Part shown: piece by piece, positions 28,824 to 41,512 of the stretch
Layout of the letters: the number at the start of each line of letters is the position of its first letter
Numbering within the stretch: the first letter of the stretch is position 1
Assembly (NCBI GenBank): GCA_947074345.1
Contig: CAMTPH010000003.1
Span: forward strand, 1-64,000
DNA: 64,000 nt
Source of the DNA: an uncultured Bacteroides sp.
GTDB taxonomy: Bacteria; Bacteroidota; Bacteroidia; Bacteroidales; Bacteroidaceae
Direction: 5' to 3'
Made by a program: the position numbers and the translations under genes
Notes under the pieces: model-generated
Databases searched by the model: none
Seen by the model: the letters and a program-made list of their open reading frames with translations, nothing else
What the model was told of the DNA's origin: nothing

Positions 28824-29372
28824 ATGCAGTTTATTGAAACTTATATTAAAGGTGTTTGGGTAATAGAACCTAAAGTATTTAGCGATGATCGTGGTTATTT
28901 CATGGAAGCCTTTAAGGAAGATGAATTTGAGAATCATATTGGTAAAGTGAATTTTATCCAAGATAATGAATCAAAATCTACTAAAGGAGTTTTACGTGGA
29001 TTGCATTATCAGAAAGGATGTTTTAGTCAAGCAAAATTAGTACGCGTTATAAAAGGAGAAGTTTATGATGTCGCTGTTGATTTACGCAAATCATCTCCTA
29101 CGTTTGGTAGATACTTTGGTTTATTATTAACTGAAACAAACAAAAAACAATTATATATTCCACGCGGATTTGCTCATGGCTTTTTAGTAACAAGTGATGA
29201 AGCAATCTTTACTTATAAAGTAGATAATACATATACTCCCGAAGCTGAAGCTTCAATTATATATGATGACGCCAATTTAATGATTGATTGGCCTTTCAAT
29301 ATCGAGAAACTAATCTTATCAGACAAAGATAAAGCCGCAAAAGCGTTTATTCACGCTGAATACTTTGAATAA
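28824..29372 (+). CDS. rfbC: dTDP-4-dehydrorhamnose 3,5-epimerase
   Basis: DDRGYFMEAFKEDEF, FIQDNESKSTKGVLRGLHYQ, VYDVAVDLRKSSPTFGRYFG, IPRGFAHGFLV. Confidence 0.93.
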   Translation: MQFIETYIKGVWVIEPKVFSDDRGYFMEAFKEDEFENHIGKVNFIQDNESKSTKGVLRGLHYQKGCFSQAKLVRVIKGEVYDVAVDLRKSSPTFGRYFGLLLTETNKKQLYIPRGFAHGFLVTSDEAIFTYKVDNTYTPEAEASIIYDDANLMIDWPFNIEKLILSDKDKAAKAFIHAEYFE

Positions 29373-29392
29373 TCTATACAAAATAAATTAAT

Positions 29393-30706
29393 ATGAAGAT
29401 AGCAATCGTTGGAACCGGATATGTAGGTTTGGTTACAGGAACTTGTTTTGCTGAAATAGGCGTTGATGTATATTGTGTTGACACAAATGCCGATAAAATA
29501 GAATCTTTAAATAAAGGTATTATTCCGATATACGAACCCGGGTTAGAGGAGATGGTACTTAGAAACGCTAAATCAGGTAGATTGAAATTTACTACTTCAT
29601 TAGAAAGCTGTTTAAATGAAGTTGATGTAGTGTTTAGTGCTGTTGGTACCCCACCTGATGAAGATGGAAGTGCAGATTTGACTTATGTTATCAATGTAGC
29701 TCGTACCATTGGTAGAAACATGAATAAATATACGTTGGTTGTTACAAAGAGTACTGTGCCAGTTGGTACAGCCAATAAAGTGCGAGCAGCAATACAAGAA
29801 GAGTTAGATAAACGTGGTGAGGCGATTGATTTTGATGTAGCTTCTAATCCAGAGTTTTTAAAAGAAGGAAATGCTATAGCTGATTTCATGAGTCCCGATA
29901 GGGTAGTTGTTGGTGTAGAGTCAGAACGTGCTGAAAAGATTATGACTAGACTCTACAAACCATTTCAGTTGAATAATTTCCGCGTTATCTTTATGGATAT
30001 ACCATCTGCTGAGATGACTAAATATGCGGCAAATTCAATGTTGGCTACACGTATTAGTTTTATGAATGATATCGCTAATCTTTGCGAACTGGTTGGAGCA
30101 GATGTTAATATGGTACGTAGTGGTATCGGCTCTGATACTCGAATTGGTCGTAAATTCTTATATCCAGGCATTGGTTATGGTGGCTCTTGTTTCCCAAAAG
30201 ATGTGAAAGCATTAATTAAAACTGCACAACTGCACGGTTATGATATGCGTGTACTCAAAGCAGTTGAAGATGTAAATGAGAAACAAAAAGGAATCTTGTT
30301 CGAGAAATTAAATCGATTATTTGCTGGTGAGTTAAAAGGAAAAACAATAGCTGTATGGGGTTTAGCTTTTAAACCAGAAACAGATGATATGCGTGAAGCT
30401 CCTGCATTGGTTCTTATTCATGAAATGTTGAAAAGCGGATGCAATGTTAGGGTGTATGATCCTGTTGCAATGAATGAATGCAAAAGAAAGATCGGAGACT
30501 CAGTTTATTTTGCTAAAGATATGTATGATGCTGTATTAGATGCAGATGCCTTAATGCTTCTTACTGAATGGAAAGAGTTTCGTTTGCCAGCATGGGGTGT
30601 TATCGAAAAAGCGATGAATGGAAACCTTGTGTTGGATGGAAGAAATATTTATGATAAAAAAGAAGTTGAAGAGCAAGGATTTATCTATCATTGTATAGGT
30701 AAATAG
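29393..30706 (+). CDS. ugd: UDP-glucose 6-dehydrogenase
   Basis: MKIAIVGTGYVGLVTGTCFAEIG, NPEFLKEGNAIADFMSPDRVVVG, GIGYGGSCFPKDVKAL, WGLAFKPETDDMREAP. Confidence 0.95.
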   Translation: MKIAIVGTGYVGLVTGTCFAEIGVDVYCVDTNADKIESLNKGIIPIYEPGLEEMVLRNAKSGRLKFTTSLESCLNEVDVVFSAVGTPPDEDGSADLTYVINVARTIGRNMNKYTLVVTKSTVPVGTANKVRAAIQEELDKRGEAIDFDVASNPEFLKEGNAIADFMSPDRVVVGVESERAEKIMTRLYKPFQLNNFRVIFMDIPSAEMTKYAANSMLATRISFMNDIANLCELVGADVNMVRSGIGSDTRIGRKFLYPGIGYGGSCFPKDVKALIKTAQLHGYDMRVLKAVEDVNEKQKGILFEKLNRLFAGELKGKTIAVWGLAFKPETDDMREAPALVLIHEMLKSGCNVRVYDPVAMNECKRKIGDSVYFAKDMYDAVLDADALMLLTEWKEFRLPAWGVIEKAMNGNLVLDGRNIYDKKEVEEQGFIYHCIGK

Positions 30707-30735
30707 TATTTTATTAACTTCGTTATAAAACAGAT

Positions 30736-30772
30736 AGCGCATTGATCTTTAAAAAGACAATGCGCTTTTTTT
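30736..30772 (+). terminator. Terminator after ugd
   Basis: AGCGCATTG / CAATGCGCT followed by a T tract. Confidence 0.88.
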
Positions 30773-31087
30773 ATTAATTTGTTGATTAGTTGTTTGATTT
30801 ACCATTATTAATTTGTTCTTATATTATAGTTATTCATTTATTAAGATATAGTGTATTATGTTTGTTCTAAAACTCCTTTTTGTTGGGAGGTTTGGCTTAA
30901 TTCAGATAATTATATAAAACATGTTTTGGGTGAGAATTAATTTCTGTATTTATTTGCAACGTTGTTTATGTAACTAATATTAGTTTGAACAATAGCAACA
31001 GTACAATGTTTTTAATTCAGGATAAATCATATTGATACTGCTCATCTGTTAGAATGAGTATAATGCTTATTTATCTTAATAAAATAA

Positions 31088-32629
<1,542 letters not shown>

Positions 32630-32635
32630 TATACA

Positions 32636-32893
32636 ATGGAAGGAAGAACTGATACATTGCAACTCCGTGTTGTATCGCCTGAAAAGCTTGTATACGATGG
32701 GCAAGTTCTTAGAGTAACATTGCCAGGAACTAGCGGATCGTTTACTATTTTGCCACATCATGCCCCAATCGTATCATCATTGCAAAGTGGCAAACTTGTC
32801 TATTTTACATTAGATGAAGTAGGTCATGGCATCGATATACAAAGTGGTTTCATTGAGATGAGTGATAATGTAGTATCAGTATGTATATCATAA
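32636..32893 (+). CDS. atpC: F0F1 ATP synthase subunit epsilon
   Basis: LRVVSPEKLVYDGQVLRVTLPGTSGSFTILPHHAPIVSSL. Confidence 0.93.
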   Translation: MEGRTDTLQLRVVSPEKLVYDGQVLRVTLPGTSGSFTILPHHAPIVSSLQSGKLVYFTLDEVGHGIDIQSGFIEMSDNVVSVCIS

Positions 32894-32921
32894 TTATTTA
32901 AACAATAAAAGTACTAGCAGA

Positions 32922-33338
32922 ATGGCTAATATATTATCTAATCATAAGTATTTACTATATCTTACATTGTTTGCCATGTTATGGGATATAATCAGCGGAT
33001 GTGTATTGAAATTTATTTTCCCTACGCACTATTTGCCTATATATCCAGCCATTCCTTTCTATTTTTATATACTCAATGTGGTTGTTTACTTCATGCTCAA
33101 TTCCTTTAAGAATCAATCAAACAATAGCATGATGGTTTTCTTAGGTTCAAAGATTATTAAGATTTTGCTGTCCATCATCTTATTGCTAATCTATGTGTTA
33201 TTTGTAAAAGTTCAGATAGTAGAGTTTTTAATTGCATTTATTGGCAATTACTTATTCTTCTTAATGCTCGATTCGATATTGATGATGAAGTATCAACCCG
33301 GAAAGGCAGTTCTCGATAATGGAGGTTATAATAGATGA
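32922..33338 (+). CDS. Small 4-TM membrane protein in the ATP synthase operon (AtpI-like position)
   Basis: 138 aa, multiple TM segments, located between atpC and atpB; its stop overlaps the atpB start by ATGA. Confidence 0.75.
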   Translation: MANILSNHKYLLYLTLFAMLWDIISGCVLKFIFPTHYLPIYPAIPFYFYILNVVVYFMLNSFKNQSNNSMMVFLGSKIIKILLSIILLLIYVLFVKVQIVEFLIAFIGNYLFFLMLDSILMMKYQPGKAVLDNGGYNR

Positions 33339-34438
33339 AGTGGTATAAATTAAATATAATAAGTTTGTTGCTTTTGCTTTTTATGGCAAACCCTATCTAT
33401 GCACAAGTAGAAACGGTTACTGTAACTGAGGAGGCACAAAATGATGTTGATGTTAAAGAAATTGTTTTTGGGCATATTCTTGATTCGTATGAGTGGCATA
33501 TCACTAAGATAGGGCATAAAGAAATCGGAATACCATTACCAATTATAGTATATAGCAAGACAAGTGGGTGGAATGTATTCTTGTCGTCTAAGTTAGAAGA
33601 GCATCATGGCGACTACAAAGGATTCTCGATAGCCCCAAAGGGTACTAAATACGAAGGCAAGATAGTAGAATATAATGCCCAAGGAGATCAAGTTAGGCCA
33701 TTCGATATATCATTGACCAAGATAGCTGTAGCATTAATAATAAACAGTATACTTCTAGTGATTATTATTTTATGCATAGCTAGATGGTATAAAAAAAGAG
33801 GACCAGAGTCGCCAGCACCAAAAGGTTTTATTGGTTTCATGGAGATGTTTATCATGATGATAAACGATGATGTTATAAAGAGTTGTATCGGTCCTCGATA
33901 CAAGAAGTTTGCGCCTTATCTCCTTACAGCTTTCTTCTTTGTGTTTCTAAATAACTTGATGGGTTTAGTGCCGTTCTTTCCCGGAGGCGCCAATGTAACC
34001 GGCAATATAGCTATTACATTTGTTTTGGCCATGTGTACATTTATTGCCATCAATTTATTCGGAACAAAACACTATTGGAAAGAGATTTTATGGCCAGATG
34101 TACCTTGGTGGCTTAAAGTACCAATACCAATGATGCCTGTTATCGAGCTGTTTGGAATATTCACAAAGCCATTTGCTTTGATGATTCGTTTATTTGCTAA
34201 TATGCTCTCAGGCCATATGGCAATGTTGGTTTTGGTTAGCTTGGTATTTATCTCGGTAAGTATGGGCCCCGTGTTAAATGGAAGCTTGACAGTAGCTTCG
34301 GTACTGTTTAATATATTTATGAATGCTCTCGAGATATTGGTTGCTTTTATACAGGCTTATGTGTTTACAATGCTGTCGGCTGTATTTATAGGTTTAGGCC
34401 AAGAGGGTGGTGTTCACAATGAAGATGAAGAAATATAA
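33335..34438 (+). CDS. atpB: F0F1 ATP synthase subunit a
   Basis: PVIELFGIFTKPFALMIRLFANMLSGHMAM and ALEILVAFIQAYVFTMLSAVFIGL; long N-terminal extension with signal peptide. Confidence 0.95.
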   Translation: MKWYKLNIISLLLLLFMANPIYAQVETVTVTEEAQNDVDVKEIVFGHILDSYEWHITKIGHKEIGIPLPIIVYSKTSGWNVFLSSKLEEHHGDYKGFSIAPKGTKYEGKIVEYNAQGDQVRPFDISLTKIAVALIINSILLVIIILCIARWYKKRGPESPAPKGFIGFMEMFIMMINDDVIKSCIGPRYKKFAPYLLTAFFFVFLNNLMGLVPFFPGGANVTGNIAITFVLAMCTFIAINLFGTKHYWKEILWPDVPWWLKVPIPMMPVIELFGIFTKPFALMIRLFANMLSGHMAMLVLVSLVFISVSMGPVLNGSLTVASVLFNIFMNALEILVAFIQAYVFTMLSAVFIGLGQEGGVHNEDEEI

Positions 34439-34453
34439 ACTATTAAAAATTAA

Positions 34454-34714
<261 letters not shown>

Positions 34715-34725
34715 AATAGCATTTT

Positions 34726-35226
34726 ATGTCATTATTGTTGCCCGATAGTGGTCTTATATTTTGGATGATTCTTTCTTTCGGAATCGTATTGGCTATATTG
34801 TGGAAATTCGGTTTCCCTATCATTACTAAAATGGTAGAAGAACGTAAAAACTTTATAGACCAGTCGCTAGAAGTGGCAAAAGAAGCTAATGCTCAGTTGG
34901 CAAGACTTAAAGCAGAAGGCGATGCTATTTTGGTTAATGCAAATAAAGAACAAGGGCGAATTATGAAAGAGGCTTTAAAGGAGCGCGATAAAATCATTCA
35001 AGAGGCTAGGCTTCAAGCACAGCTTGCAGCTCAAAAAGAACTTGATGAGGTAACCAAGCAAATTAAGGCCGAGAAAGAAGATGCGATACGTGAAATACGT
35101 AGAGAAGTTGCAGTGTTATCAGTAGATATAGCTGAAAAAGTATTGCGTAAAAAACTCAACGAAGAAGATGAACAGATGGGCATGATAGATAGAATGCTCG
35201 ATGAAATCTTGAAACGCAATAATTAA
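34726..35226 (+). CDS. atpF: F0F1 ATP synthase subunit b
   Basis: N-terminal TM then long charged helix; operon position. Confidence 0.94.
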   Translation: MSLLLPDSGLIFWMILSFGIVLAILWKFGFPIITKMVEERKNFIDQSLEVAKEANAQLARLKAEGDAILVNANKEQGRIMKEALKERDKIIQEARLQAQLAAQKELDEVTKQIKAEKEDAIREIRREVAVLSVDIAEKVLRKKLNEEDEQMGMIDRMLDEILKRNN

Positions 35227-35250
35227 TCATATCATGTATAAATTATTAGT

Positions 35251-35811
35251 ATGGATATAGGAATTGTTTCGATGCGCTATGCTAAAGCGTTGATAGAATA
35301 TGCAAAGAATACCAATACGGCCAACGTGTTGTATGATGAAATCTCAATACTCTCGTATAACTTGAATACATGTCAAGAGTTACGCAAGGTGTTGGATAAC
35401 CCTATACTATCTATACGCGATAAATATTCCCTCATTTGTACGGCAGCAACAGGAGAATTGGCAGTTAGTAGAGAGTTCTCGCGATTTATCACACTGGTAT
35501 TAAGAAACCACCGTGAGAATTTCTTGCAGTATATCTGTTTGTCTTTTCTAGAACTATATAGACAGATGGAGCATATTGGTATTGCCAAGCTTATTACGGC
35601 TGTTCCGGTTGATAATTCTATATCCGATCGTATTAGACGTGCAGCGGGTGTAGTATTGAAACTGAAGATGGAACTTGATACTGTGGTTGATCCAAGCATC
35701 GAAGGTGGATTTATATTTGATTATGATGACTATCGATTGGATGCAAGTGTTGCAACACAACTCAAGAGAGTGAAACAACAATTTATTGAAAAGAATAGGA
35801 GAATTGTATAA
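35251..35811 (+). CDS. atpH: F0F1 ATP synthase subunit delta
   Basis: [13 protein letters not shown]-terminus, [29 protein letters not shown]-terminus. Confidence 0.94.
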   Translation: MDIGIVSMRYAKALIEYAKNTNTANVLYDEISILSYNLNTCQELRKVLDNPILSIRDKYSLICTAATGELAVSREFSRFITLVLRNHRENFLQYICLSFLELYRQMEHIGIAKLITAVPVDNSISDRIRRAAGVVLKLKMELDTVVDPSIEGGFIFDYDDYRLDASVATQLKRVKQQFIEKNRRIV

Positions 35812-37394
35812 TGACTGATACTATAAAGGTTAGCGAAGTATCTGAAGTGCTACGTAGACAGTTGGAAGGTATTGATAACCGTGTTAAACTGGATGAAATC
35901 GGTACAGTATTGCAAGTAAGCGATGGTGTAGCACGTATTTATGGTCTGAGAAATGCCGAAGCTAACGAACTTTTAGAATTTGATAATGGCATTAAGGCAA
36001 TTGTCATGAACCTTGAAGAAGACAATGTAGGTGCGGTATTGCTAGGACCAACCGATAAAATTAAAGAAGGTTTTACAGTAAAGCGTACTAAGCGTATTGC
36101 ATCTATTAAAGTAGGCGAGGGCATGCTTGGTCGTGTTATCGATCCTCTTGGTATGCCGCTTGATGGTAAAGGCGAAATAGGAGGACAGTTATATGAAATG
36201 CCCCTCGAACGCAAAGCACCTGGTGTTATTTTTAGACAACCTGTAAACCAACCTTTGCAAACAGGATTGAAAGCAGTTGATGCCATGATTCCTATAGGTC
36301 GCGGACAACGTGAGTTGATAATTGGTGACCGTCAAACCGGGAAGACAGCAATCGCTATTGATACGATAATCAATCAAAAAGAGAATTATTTAGCGGGCAA
36401 ACCTGTGTATTGTATCTATGTGGCTATCGGGCAAAAAGGTTCTACCGTTGCATCAATTGTTAATACACTGCGACAATATGGTGCTATGGATTACACCATT
36501 GTTGTGGCTGCTACTGCCGGCGATCCTGCTGCTTTGCAGTATTATTCGGCTTTCTCGGGTGCTGCCATTGGCGAATACTTTAGAGATACCGGTCGCGATG
36601 CTTTGATCGTTTTTGATGACTTGTCTAAACAAGCGGTAGCTTATCGTGAAGTATCTTTAATTCTTCGCCGCCCTTCTGGTCGCGAAGCTTATCCGGGTGA
36701 TATTTTCTATCTCCATTCTCGTTTGTTAGAGCGTGCTGCTCGTATCATCAACCAACAAGAGGTGGCTGCCGAAATGAATGATTTGCCTGATTGCTTGAAA
36801 GATATCGTAAAGGGTGGGGGTTCGCTTACTGCTTTACCTATTATCGAAACGCAAGCAGGAGATGTGTCGGCTTATATCCCTACCAATGTAATCTCTATCA
36901 CTGATGGACAGATATTTCTTGATTCCGACTTGTTCAATCAAGGTAATCGTCCGGCTATCAATGTAGGTATTTCGGTATCGCGTGTTGGTGGTAATGCGCA
37001 AATCAAAGCAATGAAGAAAGTGGCAGGTACCTTGAAGATAGACCAAGCCCAATATCGCGAACTAGAGGCTTTCTCTAAGTTTAGTGGCGATATGGATCCT
37101 GTTACAGCTCTTGTAATCGACAAAGGTAGAAAGAATGCAAGACTACTTATTCAGCCTCAATATACTCCAATGTCGGTTGAAAAAGAAATTGCAATACTAT
37201 ATTGTGGTGTCAACGGATTATTGCGTAATGTACCTCTTGATAAGGTACATGATTTTGAGCGTAGCTTCCTCGAAACTCTATCTATAAACCATCAAACCGA
37301 TGTGCTGGATGTATTGAAAACCGGTGTTATCGATGAGAATGTAGAAAAGGGACTCAGAGATACTGCCGATCTTGTAGTTAAACAATTTAGCTAA
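35811..37394 (+). CDS. atpA: F0F1 ATP synthase subunit alpha
   Basis: [52 protein letters not shown]. Confidence 0.97.
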   Translation: MTDTIKVSEVSEVLRRQLEGIDNRVKLDEIGTVLQVSDGVARIYGLRNAEANELLEFDNGIKAIVMNLEEDNVGAVLLGPTDKIKEGFTVKRTKRIASIKVGEGMLGRVIDPLGMPLDGKGEIGGQLYEMPLERKAPGVIFRQPVNQPLQTGLKAVDAMIPIGRGQRELIIGDRQTGKTAIAIDTIINQKENYLAGKPVYCIYVAIGQKGSTVASIVNTLRQYGAMDYTIVVAATAGDPAALQYYSAFSGAAIGEYFRDTGRDALIVFDDLSKQAVAYREVSLILRRPSGREAYPGDIFYLHSRLLERAARIINQQEVAAEMNDLPDCLKDIVKGGGSLTALPIIETQAGDVSAYIPTNVISITDGQIFLDSDLFNQGNRPAINVGISVSRVGGNAQIKAMKKVAGTLKIDQAQYRELEAFSKFSGDMDPVTALVIDKGRKNARLLIQPQYTPMSVEKEIAILYCGVNGLLRNVPLDKVHDFERSFLETLSINHQTDVLDVLKTGVIDENVEKGLRDTADLVVKQFS

Positions 37395-37427
37395 TTATAT
37401 TACCATCTAACTAATTGATACTCAAAA

Positions 37428-38315
37428 ATGGCTTCACTTAAAGAGATAAAATCGAGAATTGGTTCGGTGCAAAGTACATTAAAAATTACTTCTGCCATGA
37501 AGATGGTAGCATCTGCCAAACTACATAAAGCACAAGATGCCATTGTCAACATGTTGCCTTATCAGGAGCAGTTAGACAAAATATTACGTAATTTTCTAAG
37601 TGGTGACTTGCCTATCGATTCTCCTTACGTGCAATATAGACCAGTTAAGAAGGTGGCTATTGTATTATTCTCTTCAAACAGTTCTTTGTGTGGTGCTTTT
37701 AACTCTAACGTAGTGAAAGATTTTCTCCATATGATAGGCGAATATCGTAAACTGGGGCAAGAGAATATTTATATATATCCTGTTGGCAAGAAAATAGAAG
37801 AGGCTGTTATCAAAATGGGATTTACTCCCAAAGGCACTTTTCAACACTTATCAGAAAAGCCCAATTATAGCGAGGCGTCTGTTTTGGCTCAGCAGCTCAT
37901 GAAGCTTTTCGAGAATAAAGAGATTGATAGGGTAGAGTTGGTCTTTCATCATTTCAAATCTGTTGCTTCTCAAACATTGGTTAGAGAACTGTATTTGCCA
38001 ATTGATTTATTGCAAATAGAAGAAGAGGAACATGCCAAAGAGATAGAAGATAATGTTCTTGTGAAAGATTATATTGTTGAACCATCGTTAGAGGAGTTAA
38101 TAGCAGATTTGTTACCTCAGGTATTGGCAAATAAGATGTTTACTACAAGTGTAGATTCATCGGCTTCTGAACATGCCGCACGTATGATTGCCATGCAGTC
38201 GGCAACAGATAATGCCAATGATTTATTGCAAACACTTACACAACAATACAACAAAGGTAGACAACAAGCTATTACTAATGAGCTACTCGATATAATAGGT
38301 GGCTCTATGCGTTGA
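37428..38315 (+). CDS. atpG: F0F1 ATP synthase subunit gamma
   Basis: MASLKEIKSRIGSVQSTLKITSAMKMVASAKL; C-term NKGRQQAITNELLDIIGGS. Confidence 0.96.
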   Translation: MASLKEIKSRIGSVQSTLKITSAMKMVASAKLHKAQDAIVNMLPYQEQLDKILRNFLSGDLPIDSPYVQYRPVKKVAIVLFSSNSSLCGAFNSNVVKDFLHMIGEYRKLGQENIYIYPVGKKIEEAVIKMGFTPKGTFQHLSEKPNYSEASVLAQQLMKLFENKEIDRVELVFHHFKSVASQTLVRELYLPIDLLQIEEEEHAKEIEDNVLVKDYIVEPSLEELIADLLPQVLANKMFTTSVDSSASEHAARMIAMQSATDNANDLLQTLTQQYNKGRQQAITNELLDIIGGSMR

Positions 38316-38324
38316 TAAACAATG

Positions 38325-38364
38325 CAAATAGCGCGATAACTGTTAACTGTTATCGCGCTATTTG
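38325..38364 (+). terminator. Long hairpin downstream of atpG, coinciding with repeat copy 2
   Basis: CAAATAGCGCGATAAC-tgttaact-GTTATCGCGCTATTTG, perfect 16-bp stem 10 nt after the atpG stop; no strong T tract. Confidence 0.5.
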
Positions 38365-38398
38365 TATATATATAACACGATAATAGTTAACAGTTATC
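38335..38398. repeat. 64-bp twin-palindrome dispersed repeat, copy 2
   Basis: GATAACTGTTAACTGTTATC (38335-38354), 24-nt spacer gcgctattTGTATATAtataacac, GATAATAGTTAACAGTTATC (38379-38398). Confidence 0.85.
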
Positions 38399-38577
38399 GT
38401 ACAGGGTTAATATATTGAATATCTCTTTCTAGCCTTATTACAAAGCAAACTCACTACTTTTAACTTGTAGTTGATAGACTTCTTGAATTTATAAACTTTT
38501 ACTTCTTGATGGGTGTTTACTTGTACATGAATACTATTTCATTAAATTTGTATTAGTTAAATTTAAAAATAAAAGAA

Positions 38578-39135
38578 ATGAAAGCTATTAATTACTCACT
38601 CGTTCGTATTCTATTTGCTCTCATCGTAGGTCTAATATTGATTATTTGGCCTGGTGTAGCAGTCAATTATTTGGTTATAACTGTCGGAATCCTTTTTCTA
38701 ATTCCAGGCATTATTGCAATGATAAGCTATATTGCATCTAAACCCCGCGAAAATAAAATATCTCGTTTTCCTATCGAAGGAATCGGTAGTATTCTATTTG
38801 GATTGTGGCTTATTGTAATGCCCGATTTCTTTGCTAATGTTTTGATGTATGTACTTGGCTTCATCTTGATATTGGCGGGCATCTGGCAACTTGCTTCACT
38901 AAATATTGCTCGTAAGCAGATGGCTGTACCCGGTGGCTTTTTTGTAATGCCTTTCTTGATATTATTGATGGGTGTGATTGTGATTTTCTTTCCGGCCGAT
39001 GTACGAAACACAACTTTTATATTGATCGGTATTACCTGTCTTGTTTACGCTTTGACAGAACTAGTCAATTACATTAAGTTCTCTCGTATGCTTCCAGCAG
39101 GACAAGATAAGGACATCGAAAACATAGAAAGCTAA
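38578..39135 (+). CDS. DUF308/HdeD family membrane protein
   Basis: Six TM helices; FALIVGLILIIWPGVAVNYLVITVGILFLIPGI repeat architecture. Confidence 0.82.
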   Translation: MKAINYSLVRILFALIVGLILIIWPGVAVNYLVITVGILFLIPGIIAMISYIASKPRENKISRFPIEGIGSILFGLWLIVMPDFFANVLMYVLGFILILAGIWQLASLNIARKQMAVPGGFFVMPFLILLMGVIVIFFPADVRNTTFILIGITCLVYALTELVNYIKFSRMLPAGQDKDIENIES

Positions 39136-39219
39136 TATAAAAAAAGAAGAGGACTACCTCACGGCACTCCTCCCCTGCAAACTTAAAACAACCAACAAAA
39201 GAAATAGATAATATAAAAA

Positions 39220-41409
39220 TTATCTAATGAATAACAATTCGCGATATTTTGGTAATGTCCACATTTGATTGTCAACAATTAATTCTAACTTATCAATGTG
39301 GTAACGAATTTCATCTAAAGCGGGAGCGATCGTATCATGGTAAGCAATTGCCTTTTCACGTTCGCTCTCTATTTTATTAGCAACCTTACGAGCATTAACC
39401 ATACTGTCAACATGTTCTTTGATGAATGCAGTATGTTTAGAGATTTGCTCAATCAACTCAATATTTTTAGCTGAAAGATCTGCTGCTTTATCTTCAGCGA
39501 AGATACCTTTCAATTTGTATACATTGTCGATAAGGTCTGATTGGTATTGAGTAGCGATAGGAATGATGTGATTCATTGCTAAGTCGCCCAATACACGTGC
39601 TTCAATTTGGATCTTTTTAGTATAAGTTTCCCATTTAACTTCGTTGCGTGCTTCCAACTCTTTTTCGTTCATAACGCCTGTTGCTTCAAACATAGCGATA
39701 GTTTCAGATTTCAAGTAGTTGTCGAAGATTACTGGAACGCTAGTTTCGCAATCTAAACCACGTTTTTTAGCTTCTTCTTTCCACTCATCGCTATAACCAT
39801 TACCATCAAAATGAATTGGGTTACAGATTTTGATATAACGACGGATAACGTCAAGAATAGCAGAAATCTTAGGTTCGCCTTTTTCGATTAACTCATCAAC
39901 ATCTTTCTTGAACATGTTTAGTTGTTCTGCAACAGCAGCATTCAAAGCAATCATTGCACTAGCACAGTTTGCTTCAGAACCAACTGCACGGAACTCAAAA
40001 CGGTTTCCTGTAAATGCGAATGGAGAAGTACGGTTACGGTCAGTGTTGTCGATCAACAATTCTGGGATTTGAGGAATGTCAAGTTTCATACCTTGTTTGC
40101 CAGCCAATGTTACAAGATCATCAGTTGTGCTTTCTGCGATATGATTAAGAACTTGAGTTAATTGTTTGCCTAGGAATGAAGAGATAATAGCAGGAGGTGC
40201 TTCGTTTGCTCCAAGACGGTGAGCATTTGTTGCACTTGAAATAGCTGCTTTCAACAATCCGTTGTGACGGTATACTGCCATTAATGTATTAACAACGAAA
40301 GTTACAAAACGTAGGTTGTCTTCGGCTGTTTTGCCTGGAGCCATTAATAATACTCCTGTATCTGTGCCAAGTGACCAGTTGTTGTGTTTACCACTACCGT
40401 TTACACCTTTAAATGGTTTTTCGTGAAGAAGAACACGGAAGCCATGACGACGGCTAATCTTACGAAGCAAAGACATGATCAACAAGTTGTGGTCGTTTGC
40501 TAAGTTACACTCTTCGTAAATTGGAGCAAGCTCGAATTGGTTAGGAGCAACCTCGTTGTGACGAGTTTTAACTGGAATACCTAGTTTAAGAGCTTCGATT
40601 TCTAAATCTTTCATGAATGCAGCAACACGAGTAGGGATTGCACCGAAGTAGTGGTCTTCCAACTGTTGGTTTTTAGCACTATCATGACCCATCAAAGTAC
40701 GGCCAGTAAGCAATAAGTCTGGACGAGCTGCATATAAACCTTCGTCAACCAAGAAATATTCTTGTTCCCAACCAAGGTAAGCAACTACTTTTTTTACTTC
40801 TGGATTGAAGTAACGACAAACATCAGTTGCAGCTTTATCAACAGCACGAAGAGCTTTCAATAAAGGAGCTTTATAGTCAAGAGATTCTCCAGTATATGCA
40901 ATAAAGATAGTAGGGATGCACAAAGTATCATCTACGATAAACGCTGGTGATGATGGATCCCAAGCTGAATAACCACGAGCTTCGAATGTATTACGAATAC
41001 CACCGTTAGGGAATGAAGATGCATCAGGCTCTTGTTGAACAAGAAGTTTTCCTGAGAATTCTTCCATTACACCACCTTTTCCGTCGTGTTCGATAAATGC
41101 ATCATGCTTTTCTGCAGTTCCTTCAGTCAATGGAGCAAACCAGTGAGTGTAATGAGTTGCATTCATTTCTGTTGCCCATTTTTTCATACCAGCAGCAACT
41201 TCATCAGCAATTGAGCGATCTAGTGGAGCACCATTGTCAATTACATCAATTAATTGTTGGTACACTTTGCTAGGAAGGTATTTGAACATTTTTTCTTTGT
41301 TAAATACATACTTTGCATAATACTCAGAAGGACGCTCCGCTGGAGTTGGTACTTCGATTGCTTTTTTGGTAAAAGCTGTCTCTACGACTCTGAATCTTAG
41401 TTTTGACAT
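39220..41409 (-). CDS. glnN: Glutamine synthetase type III
   Basis: 729 aa; NGGIRNTFEARGYSAWDPSSPAFI, GWEQEYFLVDE, KTRHNEVAPNQFELAPIYEE, HEKPFKGVNGSGKHNNWSL, NRTSPFAFTGNRFEFRAVGS. Confidence 0.95.
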   Translation of the reverse strand: MSKLRFRVVETAFTKKAIEVPTPAERPSEYYAKYVFNKEKMFKYLPSKVYQQLIDVIDNGAPLDRSIADEVAAGMKKWATEMNATHYTHWFAPLTEGTAEKHDAFIEHDGKGGVMEEFSGKLLVQQEPDASSFPNGGIRNTFEARGYSAWDPSSPAFIVDDTLCIPTIFIAYTGESLDYKAPLLKALRAVDKAATDVCRYFNPEVKKVVAYLGWEQEYFLVDEGLYAARPDLLLTGRTLMGHDSAKNQQLEDHYFGAIPTRVAAFMKDLEIEALKLGIPVKTRHNEVAPNQFELAPIYEECNLANDHNLLIMSLLRKISRRHGFRVLLHEKPFKGVNGSGKHNNWSLGTDTGVLLMAPGKTAEDNLRFVTFVVNTLMAVYRHNGLLKAAISSATNAHRLGANEAPPAIISSFLGKQLTQVLNHIAESTTDDLVTLAGKQGMKLDIPQIPELLIDNTDRNRTSPFAFTGNRFEFRAVGSEANCASAMIALNAAVAEQLNMFKKDVDELIEKGEPKISAILDVIRRYIKICNPIHFDGNGYSDEWKEEAKKRGLDCETSVPVIFDNYLKSETIAMFEATGVMNEKELEARNEVKWETYTKKIQIEARVLGDLAMNHIIPIATQYQSDLIDNVYKLKGIFAEDKAADLSAKNIELIEQISKHTAFIKEHVDSMVNARKVANKIESEREKAIAYHDTIAPALDEIRYHIDKLELIVDNQMWTLPKYRELLFIR

Positions 41410-41512
41410 AATAGCTAAAATGATTTGTTGTTAATTTGTTAGAGTATAAAAAACTTTTTTTATCGTTCCCGGAAAAGCGATCAAACTCGTCCGGGATATT
41501 TATTATCAATAA

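Noticed and set aside
35939-36286. 115-aa minus-strand ORF
   Set aside because: Antisense shadow of atpA.
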